Origin: Tigriopus japonicus
Lineage: Eukaryota > Arthropoda > Copepoda > Harpacticoida > Harpacticidae
Direction: 5' to 3'
DNA length: 64,000 nt
Assembly: GCA_010645155.1 (NCBI GenBank)
Contig: CM021316.1
Span: 42,654 to 106,653 of the forward strand
The notes beneath the pieces were generated by a model. The model saw only the letters and a program-made list of their open reading frames with translations, had not been told where the DNA came from and did no database searches. The position numbers were made by a program, and so were the translations under genes. Positions within the stretch are counted from its first letter, which is position 1; each line of letters opens with the position of its first letter. Positions 32,901 to 47,900 of the stretch are shown piece by piece.

Positions 32901-35900
32901 TCAGCCATCATCTTCATCCATAAGAAGGGGCCCAAGGACATTCCAGACAATCATAGGACCATCGCCTTGGAAAACCCCTTCTTGAAGATGATGTCCACCC
33001 TGCTAGCTGCCCGCTTCTCCGGATTGGCCGAGGAAAGGAATCTCCTTCCCGAGTTCCAATTCGGATTCCGGAGAAGCCGCTCAACCACCTCGGCAGCCAC
33101 TTTCCTCTACGAAATTGTGCACGCAAACATCAGCACTAAGAGGAGAGTATACGGATGCTTTGTGGATTTCTCCAAAGCATTTGACAGGGTGGACCGAACG
33201 CGGTTATTCCTCAAACTCCAACTATGGGGAATTCCGCGTTCAATATGTGTCCTGCTGGCCAACATCTATGCAGGACTCAAATGCTCCATTCGTTCTGGTG
33301 AGGACCTATCCCCCTGCTACTTCACATCCATCGGCCTTCCGCAGGGGGATCCACTATCGCCAATCCTTTTCAACCTCCATTTATCCGACCTGCCCGAAGC
33401 CCTTTCTCACCAAGGCCCCATCATCAACAACAATAGCATACAATACTTACAATATTCAGACGACCTGGTTCTCTTGGCTGATTCAGCCGTGGAATTGCAA
33501 AATGCCATCAATGCTCTCCACGGTTATTGCCAGGAGAACGGCCTTCAAGTCAACACCATCAAGACGAAGGCCATGGTTTTCCATAAAGGTCGTCTGCCTC
33601 CCACCTCCTTCCACATCAACAATAGTCCGATTGAAATCGTCAAGTTTTTTAACTATGTCGGTTTCACTTTCACCACCCAACTCTCCTTCACCAAACACCT
33701 CAACATCGCAATAACCAAGGCCAGGGCCAGGATCGGATACATATACAATAGACTTCCAATCAAGAACCTCCCTCTTCCAATAGTCCTTCAACTCTTCCGG
33801 ACCTACATCACCCCCATCTTCCTCTACGGCCTGCACCTCTGGCTTCCCAACTCCGCCCAATCCGCTCTCAAATCCGCCGATGCCACCTTCACCAAATTCT
33901 TGAAAAGATACCTCTGCGTGCCCCAATATGCCAATAATGCTTGGACGCATTTCATATGCGAAACCGAGCCCTTCACCATCGGGTTGGCAAGGTTAGTGTC
34001 CAACAGTGTTAGGAACCTGACCTTTCCGGAGGTGATGTCCGGACATTTGCTGTCCTTCCCGGTCAAGGACTTGACAACACCCTATTGTCCTTGGCCTGAC
34101 ATCCCTTCGGAATATTGGCGGTCACGCACCTTCGTCTGGCTTCCTGCCCAACTCCATCAACGACGGGAACTGAGGAAGGATCTGTTCAATCTGACCCACC
34201 CCTTCTACTGCAATAACCAAGATTTTCACCATCTACCGCTACCCAACTGTATCTGTTCTGTTTGTCAATCTCCGCTTCCTTTCTTCCATGTGCACTGAAA
34301 CGTATTCTAGTCAGCTCATCTGTGATATCACTTTCTAGTCGACCATTTTAACGTTTTTACCAACTGACATGTCACCATTGATTATATATGATAAAACATA
34401 TATCTATATACTTTTTGCATTTTATACGCCCTGACATGACCATGAGTCGCAATAAAACTTATTATTATTATTTATTTATTATTAAATGGTTTCGACAGGG
34501 TGACCAGAACCTACGACTTACGTTACCAGACACGTTAGTATTACGTAAAATGCGCACTCTCGTTTTTAGATTTGGAGATCCCAAACTTCCCCCATTCTCT
34601 TGTAATTCAGAATGCCCGAATTCCCTCGTGTCGGATCGTCTTTTGCTCAATTGGAAATGAAATGACAATGCTTGTCTATGTTTGTGCCATATTTCCGTCC
34701 TCTTATACACTCCTTTTCACGGGAACTCGATTTTCAAGTGTCTTTCTTCAAGGAAAGACCAGCTCTTCAGTGGTTGTTTCCATTGGCCTTCGTTGTAAAT
34801 TGGGTTTGAGAGAACTGACACAATATATTTTAGATTCCATTCCCTCATACTGTATTGGTGCACTTTTATTTGGTTTTGTTTTGGGCTCGTGGCCGTTTCG
34901 TCTCTAACCAATACATCTCATTCTATGGTACATTGGAGGATGAAAGGCTTCCAGAGTACACTTCGCATCTATTCTGTGCCAGCCTCATCCATGCAAGCAA
35001 GATTATTGGGGGGACTACTTCTTAGGTAGACTCTTGGCCCTGGAGGATTAAGGATGAGCAAAACGTAGTCGTCAGATGATTTATCTCGAAACTGTGACGG
35101 TATATATCAAATACCAATGCCTGTGTTTCTCTAAGGTTCCAATTCTATTCACACTCAAGGCCGTCCGACCAACCTCTACTCTTCCTTGGAACAGTGGATA
35201 GTTGGTTGGTGGATGGTTGGGACGACCAGTTTGGTGAATGGGACGACACCAAAGGCAAAAATGCACCGTTTTGAGCTCAAATGGTATCTTGGCCTTCTGC
35301 CCGATCTATCTTCTGATTCTATTTTAGATATTCCGAAAGTTTTTTCATTCAAGGACATGTTTTTTTCGCCCTGAAGCCTATTAAACGGACCAACGGTTGT
35401 TTGAGTCGGACGTTTTTGGAAATGTAATCCCTCTTAAATATGGGAGAAATATAATATAGACAGAGTTGATGTATTGCTCAGGAGAGATTTGTTTGTTGAA
35501 CCTTTCAATGTTCATTATGACTCAAGTTAAGATTATTGATTTCCTGTTTTTGTTTGTTGGTATTGGTGCTACCAGAAAAATGTTAGCGTAAGCAGACCAA
35601 TGGCAAGTTTTTACAAGAAAGAAATGTTCCAGGTGCTCCATGTGTATATGGGGTAATCCAACTTAGTCAAAAAAGATGATCACTGGCAAAAACTTTAACC
35701 CAATCTATTTCCTATTAAGATTAGAAAGACCTTACTTGCAAGTTTTATAGAACATTGTTTTTGGTTTTTATTGCCTGAAAAGTAACTTACTTGTTTGCCA
35801 TGGTTAGGTGTAAGTTCTTTTTCTTTTTCTAGGAATTTGACGTAGAAAAAACTTTTTGCGTTTTTCAGACTTCAAAAAATCCGGCATAGAAAAGTAACTT

Positions 35901-38900
35901 ATTGTTTTTGGTGAAATAACAAGCCCAAAAAAAATTAACCAAAAAATCAAGCGCAAAATATAGCCCACGGTAAAAATTAGACCAAATAAGCTTTGCCTTT
36001 TTTTCAGATTAAGAGTAAAGCATCGTTTTGGCTCATTTTATGAAAAATATCTTTTTCGGCCGGTTTAAAGTTAAAGAAAAAACATTTTTGTATTTTTCCA
36101 ACTATTTTCCGCCCTCCTCTTATAACATTACGATATTAAGCTCGTGTATTTAAAAGGCAGAGTTTTTCCATAGATATCTTAACAAATGTATGCCGGAGTA
36201 ATGAACACACTTGTTTAACAGGCCTTACTCGTATATCTTGTTTGTGAGCAGGAAAACATTCAAAGTACAAATGCACAATTGAATCATCCATGTGGTCAGT
36301 AGTTGACTGACCACACCTTATGGTTTGTCCTTGATAAAGGCTGACTTGAAATCAAACAAAAAACTGCGTTTTAGCACTCTATCCCTTCTCTGAGTTCAAA
36401 ACCCTGGAGTTATCAATTTGAATAAAAAGAAGGAGAAAAGACCTCGTTTATCTGGTGATTGTCCGCTCGAATGAATGAAAACAAATATCCTTCCAAATGA
36501 AAGTCTTCTACTATGATGTTTTAAAGCGAAAATCAGATTCATCCTTCATCTTGGGTATTTTTTTTGTCCAAAAGTATGATTGATTAACCGATGCACATGA
36601 AATTAATAAGACACGGCTCAGTGCCTTGGTTTGACGTAAATGGTTTTGATGAGAGGGTTTGATCGTTTTTTGTAATTATTTGCGGATCTTTAAAATCGTT
36701 CGAAGTGATTACAAAATGGTGAAGTAATACCGAGGGAAACAAAGTTTCTCTTCAAGAGCGGGATTCGAACCTTCGCCGTCTGGGGAGGACTTATTTTTTC
36801 AGGAAAGTTTGATTTTATATAAATGCTTGGAATGTGTTCTTCGGAGATTTTCGAAATGACCCATGATTTTCAAAACGATTTGACAAATTTCATTTTTTTC
36901 CTAGCAAAATAAGGGATAGCGCCATCTTGGCAATTTTGAATACAGTGGGCTTCTTTCAACCTTTGTTGTTTTCTCTATGCCATGGGTTTGTAAATCCAAT
37001 GATTATTGCTAATGAAGGATTACAAATTAGCAACAATTTCTTGCTTTGATTTTGCTTTGGAGGACTTTTAATAACAATGATCATTAGGCCGCGGAAAATA
37101 GTTTTATTCTACTGCGGAGCAGAAATCCCAGACGTTTCACAGTGTAGGGTCAGCTGATAGTTATCTTCAGCTGACCGTATTCCTTGAAACGTCTGGGATT
37201 TCTGCTCCACAGCAAAACAAAATCATTTTCCGGTGCCTAATGATCATGTTTTTGCGTGTTTCTGATCTCGTTGGCACAATGTTGAAGAGCTCCAATGGCA
37301 ATCCAAATCACTTCTTGAAGGGAGTTCCATTGTGAGTTATAAGTGATTGAGCCTCTTTGAAGAGATGTTTATCATCTTTGCCCAATGACTAAATTCCTTT
37401 TTCAAACTTACAAACAAAATAACTGAAGCCAAAAATGAAAGTTCCAAGCTATTTCAAAATCTTTCGTGCGTTTGAGTTTGAAACATGTGTCTTTTGATTA
37501 TCAAGGGCCAATGCTAAAGAATTCTAGTCTTGTGAAGAGCGTCGTTCCTTTAGAATGCGAAGTTAATGGTCTATGACCCACTCCAAAAGTCGCATGGATG
37601 AATCCGACTCGATTTATGTGGCAATAAAACTGACCCAACCTAGCCTACATTCTACGACTTTGCCATCAGAGGAATAATCAAGGAACATGATCCAAACTAG
37701 AGAACTATAATAGAAGAGTGCGATCATGAGATTGATTGGTCCCACTTGGAATCAGGGTCTCCACAGTTCGACATTTTATTTACCAAGTACTCTCAACCAA
37801 TCATTTTATCTGCAAGATTTGAACATGTACTAGAAATGTTCAAAGATTGGTTTGGGTGGAATTTTTTATTATCGCTACAAGGAATGGGATTCCCCTTAAT
37901 GTTTGATATTATGTATAAAATCAACATTTATCCGAACTTATTTTACGTTTTCTCTTAAGCATTGCTCTTTTCTATGCCTTTCCTTTTCCTTTCAATTCCT
38001 GAGTGGGATAACTTAATCTCATGCGCTTACCCTTATATTTACAGTGCTCTAGTCCAAAGTATTCACAAATGCAACGACCACAGATTGCCAGTTGCTTATG
38101 TAAAAAGTTACATCTCTCCCTTGTAAGTGGACGCGAGACTCGCTCTTTATTTAGATTCAGGATGTGTCGCAAACTTTGATGGAGAACTCAAAACTTGGTT
38201 CTACAGCCTAACATGGAACTGTTGTTGAATTTACAACCCACTCTGACCCTGAGACTCACCTACAAAATGGTCTCATTTAATCCTTTTAAGTCTCCCTCTG
38301 TCGGAGATAGAAGTCTACTCGACCATGCGAAATGTGCTTTCATGTATTTAAGCCTTTACTGTTTTCTGCGAATCAAACAATATTTGTTAGTTCTACGAGC
38401 GTTCGTATAATCAATCTGCTCTTCGTTAAGTTACGAGTAGGGCTCACACTTGATAAAAATGTCGAGTTTGGGAAACTTTAAGCATTTCGCAAAAAAAGAG
38501 AAAGTGGTTTTGTATTGGTTTCCCCTTTTTGATTAAATAGTTCCATCATTAGGGCCCGGAATTTTTGTCTTGTAGAGTAGAAATTCCGAAGCAGGCCTAG
38601 GTTATGTTTCTCGGCTGACCCTTTTCTTTAAAGTTTTTGCACTTTTCTATACAGCACCAAAAACATTCCACGCACTATATTTCATCAATGGAGGCTCAAA
38701 TATGCTGGACGAATATATTCTTTTCTTAATTCAGTTCATATTGTTCGGGGTAAACATATTTTTGATGCAGATTTTCAATGCCCTTTTGATTCAAAATTTA
38801 TGAAAACCATGCAGTTTTGTCTTAATAAGTTAGTTCAGTGAAAACTTGATGAGAGAGAGGCTGCTACGAAGGTCACGAAAGTAAAAACCGGATTGGTCAA

Positions 38901-41900
38901 TTTAAAGACGGTAACGGCCTTAATACCCAAAAAAGCCTATTTTATCCCATTTTGAAAATCTTTTAATTTCAATGCGCTTTTAACCGTTTTTTCACATTGT
39001 TTATTGACGTGGGAGAAGTCACCTTGTGAAATGAAGTTTATGTGCCCCTCCAATGATTTTTGAGCTCCAAATTAGAGTGATGTGTAGGGCCCGGAAAATA
39101 ATTTTTGTTGTGAATCAGAACGCCCAAATGTTTCTCAATTTGACGCTCATAATTGACACTGAATTGTTCATAATTTGAAGGTTCTCTTGTCTCCAGATTT
39201 TTGATTAGGGCAAACACTCTCTCAAGTCCATGATGGATGCAAGGTGTGCTTGAACTGTTTGTACCAGTCAAGGATCAGTTCCTTGTGGTCCCCTTTTCAG
39301 TTTCTTTTACTAATTTACTTCCCAAGACCTTTTTCCCTATCGTGATTCTATCCCTATATCTCAAAATTGCCTAGGCCAACATTGAAGTCGCTTACTTTCA
39401 TTTGGTATTGTGAAAAGTGGTGAACGATAACTAAAAACTCAACTTTTAAAATTGGTCTCTGAAATATGAAAAAAAAAATCTCCCAATCTCAAAATTCTGA
39501 TACTAACACGCTTTTTTTTTGTATGAAAAAGGTAGGTCCGGTTCTTGCTTGCGTGACTCCCGTATTAGCTTTTGCTCATGAGCAAAACTTTTCCGAGCTT
39601 TATTAGCGAGTCACGGTCACAACAAAAATCTCTTAAAAGCCTCCTGGTACCACGAATGACAATCTGTCTTTGTTAATTGATAAAGCCGTATTATTGTAGA
39701 ATTTCTTTTGATCTACTCCACATCTCATTTCGAATCCTATAAGCTGCGAATTGAATAAAAACACAAAAAAACTTCTTCCTTTGGCCATTTGTGAGTAGTT
39801 CTATTCGTTTGCATTCCCAATATGGTCCAATTGGTGGCCACTTCGACTACTGGTCAAGATAATTTGATTTTCCAGATCTGCCGGCCATTTCGATGATGTG
39901 GACCATCTCCTCCAGGTTATGTCTCTGATCGAGTATTCACCCGAAGGCGTTCCACTGGATAATCATGCCCTCAAGTTGTTTCTGGACACGGCTCTTTCTC
40001 CTGCTAGGCACGGAGTGCTCAATCTGATTAACAAGTTCCATCGAATCTTTGCCGGTAAGGACCACCGACCATTGGAGCGTTCAAAAACCACATTATCAAG
40101 TGGGATGGAGTTGGAACTGAAACTGAAAGAAAATGTGTGGAAACAGATGTTTGGGTATTTTGAAGACCTTATGTGTACAAATTCAACTGGCTCGAGCATG
40201 CCAAAGTTAGTATTAATGGCTACTCTCAAGCGTGGTCTTTGTACATCAGTTACAGTATGACACCGTAATCTTTGCCTATTTAAAATAATCACGAAATCCC
40301 ATCTTTTGCCTCACAAATAACAAACAAAGAAGGTTTACTAAATGCGATATGTTTCTCAGTTGTTTTAAGCTACTTTTACGTTTTACACATTTTGTCAAGC
40401 TAGAGGAAAATTTCAAAATGATTAAGTTCCTTTACGCTGTTTTTTTTTTATATTACAGTTGATATGTGCAAAAAACAATCTACAGTTGCCCCTTTAGGAG
40501 GTTGTTTTTTGTGGATCTCAATTTTGATGATAGTTCAATTACAGTAAGAGGGCAAATCAACATTTTTTTTTTGAATTTGTGGTGAACAATCCAAGGGTGG
40601 ATTTTCAGTTGTCTGGATGCAGCGTGAGCCAATCAGTTAAAACTTCATGTAAACTACAAGACAATGGGATATGTACAAAGGTTGCTCAAGTGAGCATTTG
40701 AATCATACCGCTAGCAGGAAACCAGGGCCTTTGGCTGTGCTGAGTGGCTCGGCCTATTTGGGCAAATCCAACTCATTTCTATTTTGAGATCTATTCAAAG
40801 AGTCTATTAGGTTCGTGGAAACAATCAATAATACACGCAAGGATACCTTTGCTGGAATTGGGCCAATAAAATGCAGAATTCATTTTCAGGGTGATTGAAT
40901 AACAACAGCTAAGCAAGCCTTGTACTATTGAAAAAATCCTCAACAGTGATCCAAAAAATAAATCAAAGATGCAGATTTGTCCAACAACCTATAGCAGTTA
41001 GAAATGCATATTTAAAAAAACACACTTGGAGTACTCCTCTATTCCACAAAGTTACGCTATATCGTAACTTCGTCTGAGTTGAGACTTTTCAAAACTCGCC
41101 GACCTCAGTAGTTACTACTGATGTGTTTTGAATTCGATTTTTGTCAAGGTATTGCAATATTGGTCCTTGCTTAGGTTTTTGGGTTTGAAAGCTAACCACA
41201 AGCTAGATGTTTTGAGAGGTAAGAGACATAAACCCTGAATTAAAAATGGCAGCACTGCTAATCTCCTACCTCGGAGATAGCTTTCCTCTGAGATAGTACG
41301 TTCAAAAAACTGACCTCTGGTTTGTTTGTCTTTTCTTAAAGCTTCATGTTAAAGCCACTGTCGCTAGTGTTCTGACGACGCTTCTTTCCCATGAGCTTCT
41401 GTACATCCGACCAGTATTTTGGCACTCATTCATGTGTCGAAAATCGAAACTTTGTACTATAACTAGGTAGATATCTTTTATCTTTCCAAAAGAAACGATT
41501 TGTTCTCAAGTGTCATCAAAAAGGAAATTGAAGAGGAAATTAAGTTTGATGTATTTAAGCTGGACATTCAACGTCATTCGCAAAGATGCTTATCATTGAC
41601 CTTTTACAAGGATAAATCAACCTAGGATCACTTTCAGGTTGCTGTTCGGGTCCCATCAGCAAAATGGAATTCCGGTGGAACAATATTTCGGTTGCGGGAA
41701 GATTCCCATTTTTTACACTGATTAGCCCCCAACTGTATATTGCAGGGGTCGGCAACATGTGGGCCCAAGGGTGGTTTTGGGTGGGCCCAGGAGCTTTTAA
41801 GGAAGTCCAAAATAGTCGGCCCGAGAGCCATTCATATAAATACCCAGAGTACTTTGATCACTGAATTACGGGCCCACAAACCATCCAGCATCTGTTTGGT

Positions 41901-44900
41901 GGGCCCAATACAATTTTGGTTGGCCTTGACTCGAAAAAGGTTGCCGACTCTTGGTATATTGTTTTCTGATGTGAACAGTTTCAAAACGGAGTGTTTTTGG
42001 CATCCAAACTCTCTTATTCCATTTTTGACCTTTGCCCTCTGAAAAGTGCTTCTTGCGGTACTAGTAAGAACTCAAGCGATCACTCGCTTGTCTTTAAAGA
42101 GCTTATTATTTTGTTTATTGTTTATTGAATAATCCACTCAAGTATCACAAGGATGATAAAGAGTATAGGAGGTGAAAAATAATGGTATAAAAGAGGGGGA
42201 AGGAGAAAGGAGCTACATGAACAGGCCCGGTTCAATATCACGCAATGGTGAAGATAAACTGAAATGAACTATAATAAACTTTGCACATCAAGGGAAAGCA
42301 AGATGTTTTTAAATGAACTAATTGTTCCACAGTTTCTGATTGAAAGGGATAATTTGTTCCAAATTCTTGGCATCCTCACAAAAAAGGAGTGACATCGAAT
42401 ACGGTTTTTGGCAAAGGGCTCGCCTCGATTCGCGACTCGATGTTTTACGGGTAGTGGGACCGCAAGGTTTTTCTTTTATACCGAAATCAAATAAGGACCC
42501 ATAAGGTTGCAACTGTGCTAGACCAATGCACAATTTAAAGGTCAGTATGAGGTCTTTTTATAGTCGCCTCGTTTGTAACGTCTGGAGATCCAGCTTCATT
42601 AAGCTATCCATTATATAATATATCATAATATGAAAGATGATAATACGATATATCATAATTGTCTTTGTAGAGAATATTAAGTGTTAACATTTATAATCTT
42701 AATACTACTAATTGCGACTCACGGTCATGGTAGGTAAATGTTGATCATGGTGTTAAAAAATAAATACCAATGTTTAGCCATACAGGGTCGGCGGTCCAAG
42801 TGTAGATTTTGGCGTTTTTAGTACATAACCCGTGTCCGTTTTAGGTCTGATTGAGGCTCATAGACTCCCTTTTTTTGCCCATCCATAAAAGTGAGACATT
42901 TTTGGATAGCAAAGAGCCTATTCCACCCCAGAATTCTGCCCTCCTTCCCTTGAGACACAAATGTAAGGCACTGTGACAACTGTCCCAATCATTTCATCGA
43001 CGTCATGATCTCATCTATGCCCCAGGGCTTCAACAAAGATATGTACACTAAGTATAAAATGACTCCTATTCCTTAATACTCTAGGATTGTTAAACTGTAA
43101 ATTTGAAAAAAAATCAATCGAAAACCTCAATACTTGGGCCGCCGACCCTGTATACAAGTCAAAGTGGTAAAACCGGTAAAACGTACACGTAAAAACAGCC
43201 AAAAAATTTGATATCGCAAATAAGATGACAAGGATTGTTAGTGCACATGAAAGAAAAAAGGAGATGAGCAAGAAGTACAAAGACAATTGGGTGGATGGAG
43301 ATGGTGACAATCTTAGATATTTCGGCGTTTTTATGATACTTTCATTATTGGTCAAAATTTGGTTCGTTGATGAGAAGTGGAACGTTTTCCATTACTAAGA
43401 ATCGTTGAAATAACCTTTGCAATCAAATCAAGTTTCTTAAATGGCACGATTTTTTGGTGACATGTCATTAGATGCATCCCAATTTAGCCAAGGTTAATTA
43501 AATTGGCCATTTTTTGCGAGTGATATAGCCAAAAGCTAATGCTAAAACGCAGTTATAAACTGATCTGTCCACACATGTATTTTAGTACAACTGACAAACA
43601 CTTCTTTGCAATTTTTTTTTCATCCTACTGTATATTGAAGTTCCGCAATAAGATACATTTAAAAGTTTTAGCAACTAATAACCGTAAATCAAAGGAAGGA
43701 TATGGTCTCTAAATGAGTTGGGTAACAAATTGGCTTTTAAACCGAATTGGTTTTGCATGAGGAACTGTTTGGAAACTCCTTACATTAAGAGGACATTTTC
43801 CGCTCTTAGATTGGTTTCCAAGGTTTATTGGTTTATCTCTCATTACGCATGAACATTGATAGACTGGCCTGTTTTTCGGTTTTATTTGTAATTAGGCTAT
43901 GGGATGATTAGGTGAGCCTCTATTGACATTTTTTCCGGATTGATTTTTACTGCTTCGTGTATTTAGCCTATTGAACAAACGTTTAAGCAATTGAAGGTCT
44001 TTTCGATTAATCCTTTTCTCAGATTTTCAGTAGTTCGAAAGGGTTGAAATACATTTAGATGACAATGGAAAGCCGATGCATACTTGGGATAGAATGAAGG
44101 AAGCGCAACCCTGAAAAGAATAAAAGTTTATGCCCCAAAGGAGATTAATTTGATATTTTCTGTCCATTATTTTTGTTTTGTTGCTTTTACCCTCTTGTGT
44201 TTGAGCCTCACTCACTCAAAAAAAAAAAACGAGTCAACAAATGTCCAAGCTAAATTACGAGACAAACCCAATAAATGAAGGAGTGAGAAGCTTTCTTGAG
44301 TTTATTTGCAGCTTAAAAGGCTTATTTGGCTTGCCACAAACCCTAACCTCATTCAATAATTTATCATGAAAGAAAGAAGTTTCACGATTTATTATATATT
44401 TCATAATTTGAAATGCCTTTCAATTCGGGAAGAACTTGGGGGAACTTCAGAGTGAACCTTACTAATCCACCACAGAAATGAGTGAGGGAAAACCTGCGTG
44501 GTGAAGGTCCATTTCTCCCTTTCAAAGCTTGGCAAAGAGAGTATTAACCCGGATTAGGATGAACTATTAATAGTGAGTTATTGGAAGGGCAAAGGGCTGA
44601 TTAGTACGTGGATCCATTTGCAAGTTGCTTTTAGAGTTCCAGCCGCATCCTGCGAGAATATAAGAATAAAACTCATTTGATTACCCTCGTTTTGAGGGAT
44701 AAAAATGAGGTTACCACCTCTGCTATTCTATGATAAAAGCCGACAGTTTGGGTTTTCCCGAGAGTGAAGTCTGCGATTGGCTGTCATTTTTTCCCGTCAG
44801 AGTACTTAAGAGAGTCCGTGGGGTATTTCTAGAAGGATTTGACAAGTTCGTTCCTCCTCTCCTTCGTGTTCTTCCTCATCATCACTCTTTTCGTCAAAAG

Positions 44901-47900
44901 AAAACTTTGTCAAATTCAACTCCCAGGACTTTGAATTGAAAAGCTTTGATGTTTGTTTCGACATTGTTTCGTCGCTAAATTTCATTGTATGGAGAGGAAA
45001 AAACGTCCAGCCGTCCGTCCGTCCGTCCAACCCAAGGGTAAAAGGTTCTCTCTCACATCTCCAGTCTCGCTCTGTTTTAATCCGACCTTGTCCATCAAGG
45101 CTGGCTTCATGCACACACGACAACCCAAGAACTTTTCCTTCAATGCCAACTGCCTTGAGTTCAGTCTCATTTGTTGAGTAGAACATAGTACGCGACCCTA
45201 AATCCTTAAGCAAAGATAGGCATCATGCGGGTTCAATTCCAAGTTTGCGTCAAGAAAAAGGAGAGAGAGGGAGCTTCAATGGTTTGTTCAATAATTGAAG
45301 GTTTACTGCTGCTGTTTGTTCTGTAAATTTTTTCTGCTGTCAGAATGCACCATTGCAGTTGCGATCTGATAAAGGCTGTCCGTTACGTGAGGATACCCTA
45401 TTGTCGCGCCAATAACAAGCATTGATTTGTACCTCACCCTCGGGAATGACCACAAGTTTGCTGTCATTTAAGCTGTCAAAGCCATGACAACTGAAAATTA
45501 TGTTATGTAAATTGATACCACAGACCACTAGGATCGGCAAGCCTGGGATTCGAGCCAAGAAAGTTGTGGATGGTTGGCAAATGCTCAATCCTTACATTAT
45601 GATTACTTTTATTACAGGACATTTACTACCTTGATCAGAATTAATATCAGCCTTCAAAGCTATTTATTTCTGTGAATTTTAGGTAAAGAAAAGTGTTCTT
45701 CTATGGCTACCCTGAAATAGTTAGTGTTTACGACTACTTCAATGGTGACCCCGACGTTTCTTTCTCCGTTTGAGTAGAAATTGCCCATTACGAGTCAAAT
45801 ACGGCCATTATCATGGATCAACCTCGGAATCCAGCCAAGGAGGAGCAGCCCCTTTACACCATGGCCCAACTTCAACAAAGCATTGCTACGGCAGTCAAAG
45901 CGGCTTTGGATCAAGTGGCCCCGCCCCAAGCGGGGACCTCTCAGGGAGGCCTCGCGATCCATGCTGTGGCCCCCAAACTCCCTGCTTTTGACCCAGAGGA
46001 TGCCGAGCTCTGGCTAGCTGCCATTGAGGAGGAGTTTCGAGTCAAGAAGGTAACTGCCGATGCTACCAAGTACTCTCATGCCCTGGCAGCCATTGATGCC
46101 GCTTCCAGGAGGCTGATAGGTGATATCATGTGCCTGCCAGCAACACCAGACGTGAACAAGTACCAACTTCTCAAAACGAGATTGGTGGACGCTTTTGGCT
46201 CTTCCCCAACTCAACGCATCGAAAGGATCCTGGACCTCCCACCTTTGGAGTCCTCTGAGCGGCCTTCGTTATGGCTGGCTCGGGTCAAGTCACTGGCGGG
46301 CTCTGGCGTGTCTTTGGCGGGCCAGTGGCCTTTTGTCATCCTGCTGCGGAAGTTGCCTCAATCCTCTCGCGAACTGGCAGCCACAAAAGGCCTCAAGACC
46401 ATTGATGAGGTTATCGAGGCCGCCGACGATTTGTGGTGCTCAATCCAAACAGGATCTGCCCAGATATCTGCGGTTCGGTTGGCAGACCGGCCCCACATGG
46501 GAGGATTCTGCCCTTACCATCAGGAGCACGGCTTCAATGCCCACACTTGCAAGCCTCCGTGCCAAATGTCAGAATTTGTGAATCGCTCCAAACGCGATAA
46601 AAAAACCTCAGCCGCTCCTGGCAAACCTCAGAAAGGCAATGGCAATTACAAGAAGCGGCACAACAGGAGTAGGAACAACAATGTTGTAGGAGGACCTCCA
46701 GTGGAACCCCTTGCTTGTGAGGAAGCCTTCTCAGACTCGGGGGAAGCAAATGCCGGCCTTCTGTAACAACCTCGGAGGCCGGCCAAAAACTTTCAACCCA
46801 AACCCTCTCGCCATCCAACCCCCCCTTCTCTCTCTGTCGCCTTTTTTATGCCAAGGATGTTGAGTCACAGTCACACTTCCTCATTGACTCAGGAGCCGAG
46901 GTTTCAGTGATTCCAGCGCGGAACTCGGATCGCCACAAGCCACTCACAGAACCCCTCACAGCGGCCAACAACACTCACATCAAAACATGGGGACGGCGCT
47001 CCGTTCTCATCAATTTTGGGCGAAGGTCGTTCAGGTGGCCTTTTGTAGTGGCTGCCGTTCACACCCCAATCTTGGGCAGTGATTTCCTTCGAGCCTCAGG
47101 ATATCTCCTAGACATTCGTGAGTCAAGGCTGGTGGATCGAGAATGCAACAACAACATTGTTCCCTTGGTGGCTGCGGGTTCCGAGGGGCCTCACACCCTC
47201 GGGGTTAGGGCTGCAGGGAGAGAACACTGCCAGTTCCGAGACCTCCTGTTGAAGTACCCCAACATAACCACCCCATCGTTCAACTCTGCCACGGCCACCC
47301 ATGGGGTCACTCATTCCATTGTGACAGAGGGCCCCCTCCCTCACGCCAAGCCCCGCAGGTTGGATCCCAAGCGCTTCACCGCAGCGAAGAGCGCCATCAC
47401 TGACAATGTCAAGCTGGGAATCGCCCGCCGGTCTCACTCAGCGGTGGCGAGCCCCATAGTGGTGGTCCCTAAACCAGATGGATCGTGGAGAGTGTGTGGA
47501 GATTATGTGGCTCTAAACGCTGCGACGAGGCCCGATCGGTACCCACTGCCCCACATCCTCGACTTCACTTCTCGCTTGAGTGGCACAACCGTCTTCAGCA
47601 AGATCGATCTCCTGAAGGGCTACCATCAAATTCCCATGGATCCCGCCCACATTTATAAAACTGCTGTGACAACGCCGTTTGGACTTTTCGAGTTCACCAG
47701 AATGCCCTTCGGGCTCAGGAATGCGGGTAACACCTTCCAACGCATGATGGATGTGATATTGGAGGACATGCCCAACGTGTTCTGCTATTTGGATGACCTT
47801 CTCATAGCCAGTGCCAATGCGTCCCAACATTTGGTGCATGTCGAGGAGGTGTTGGAGCGCCTCTCCCGGTTCGGCCTTGTCATCAATCCCCAGAAGTGTG

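Noticed and set aside
44806..45213. Minus-strand acidic ORF of 135 codons
   Set aside because: Low-complexity acidic and CGTC-derived sequence with no family match or exon borders; it lies in a plus-strand intron.
45535..45600. tRNA-like box B (GGCTCGAATCCC on the minus strand)
   Set aside because: No matching box A or cloverleaf could be drawn.
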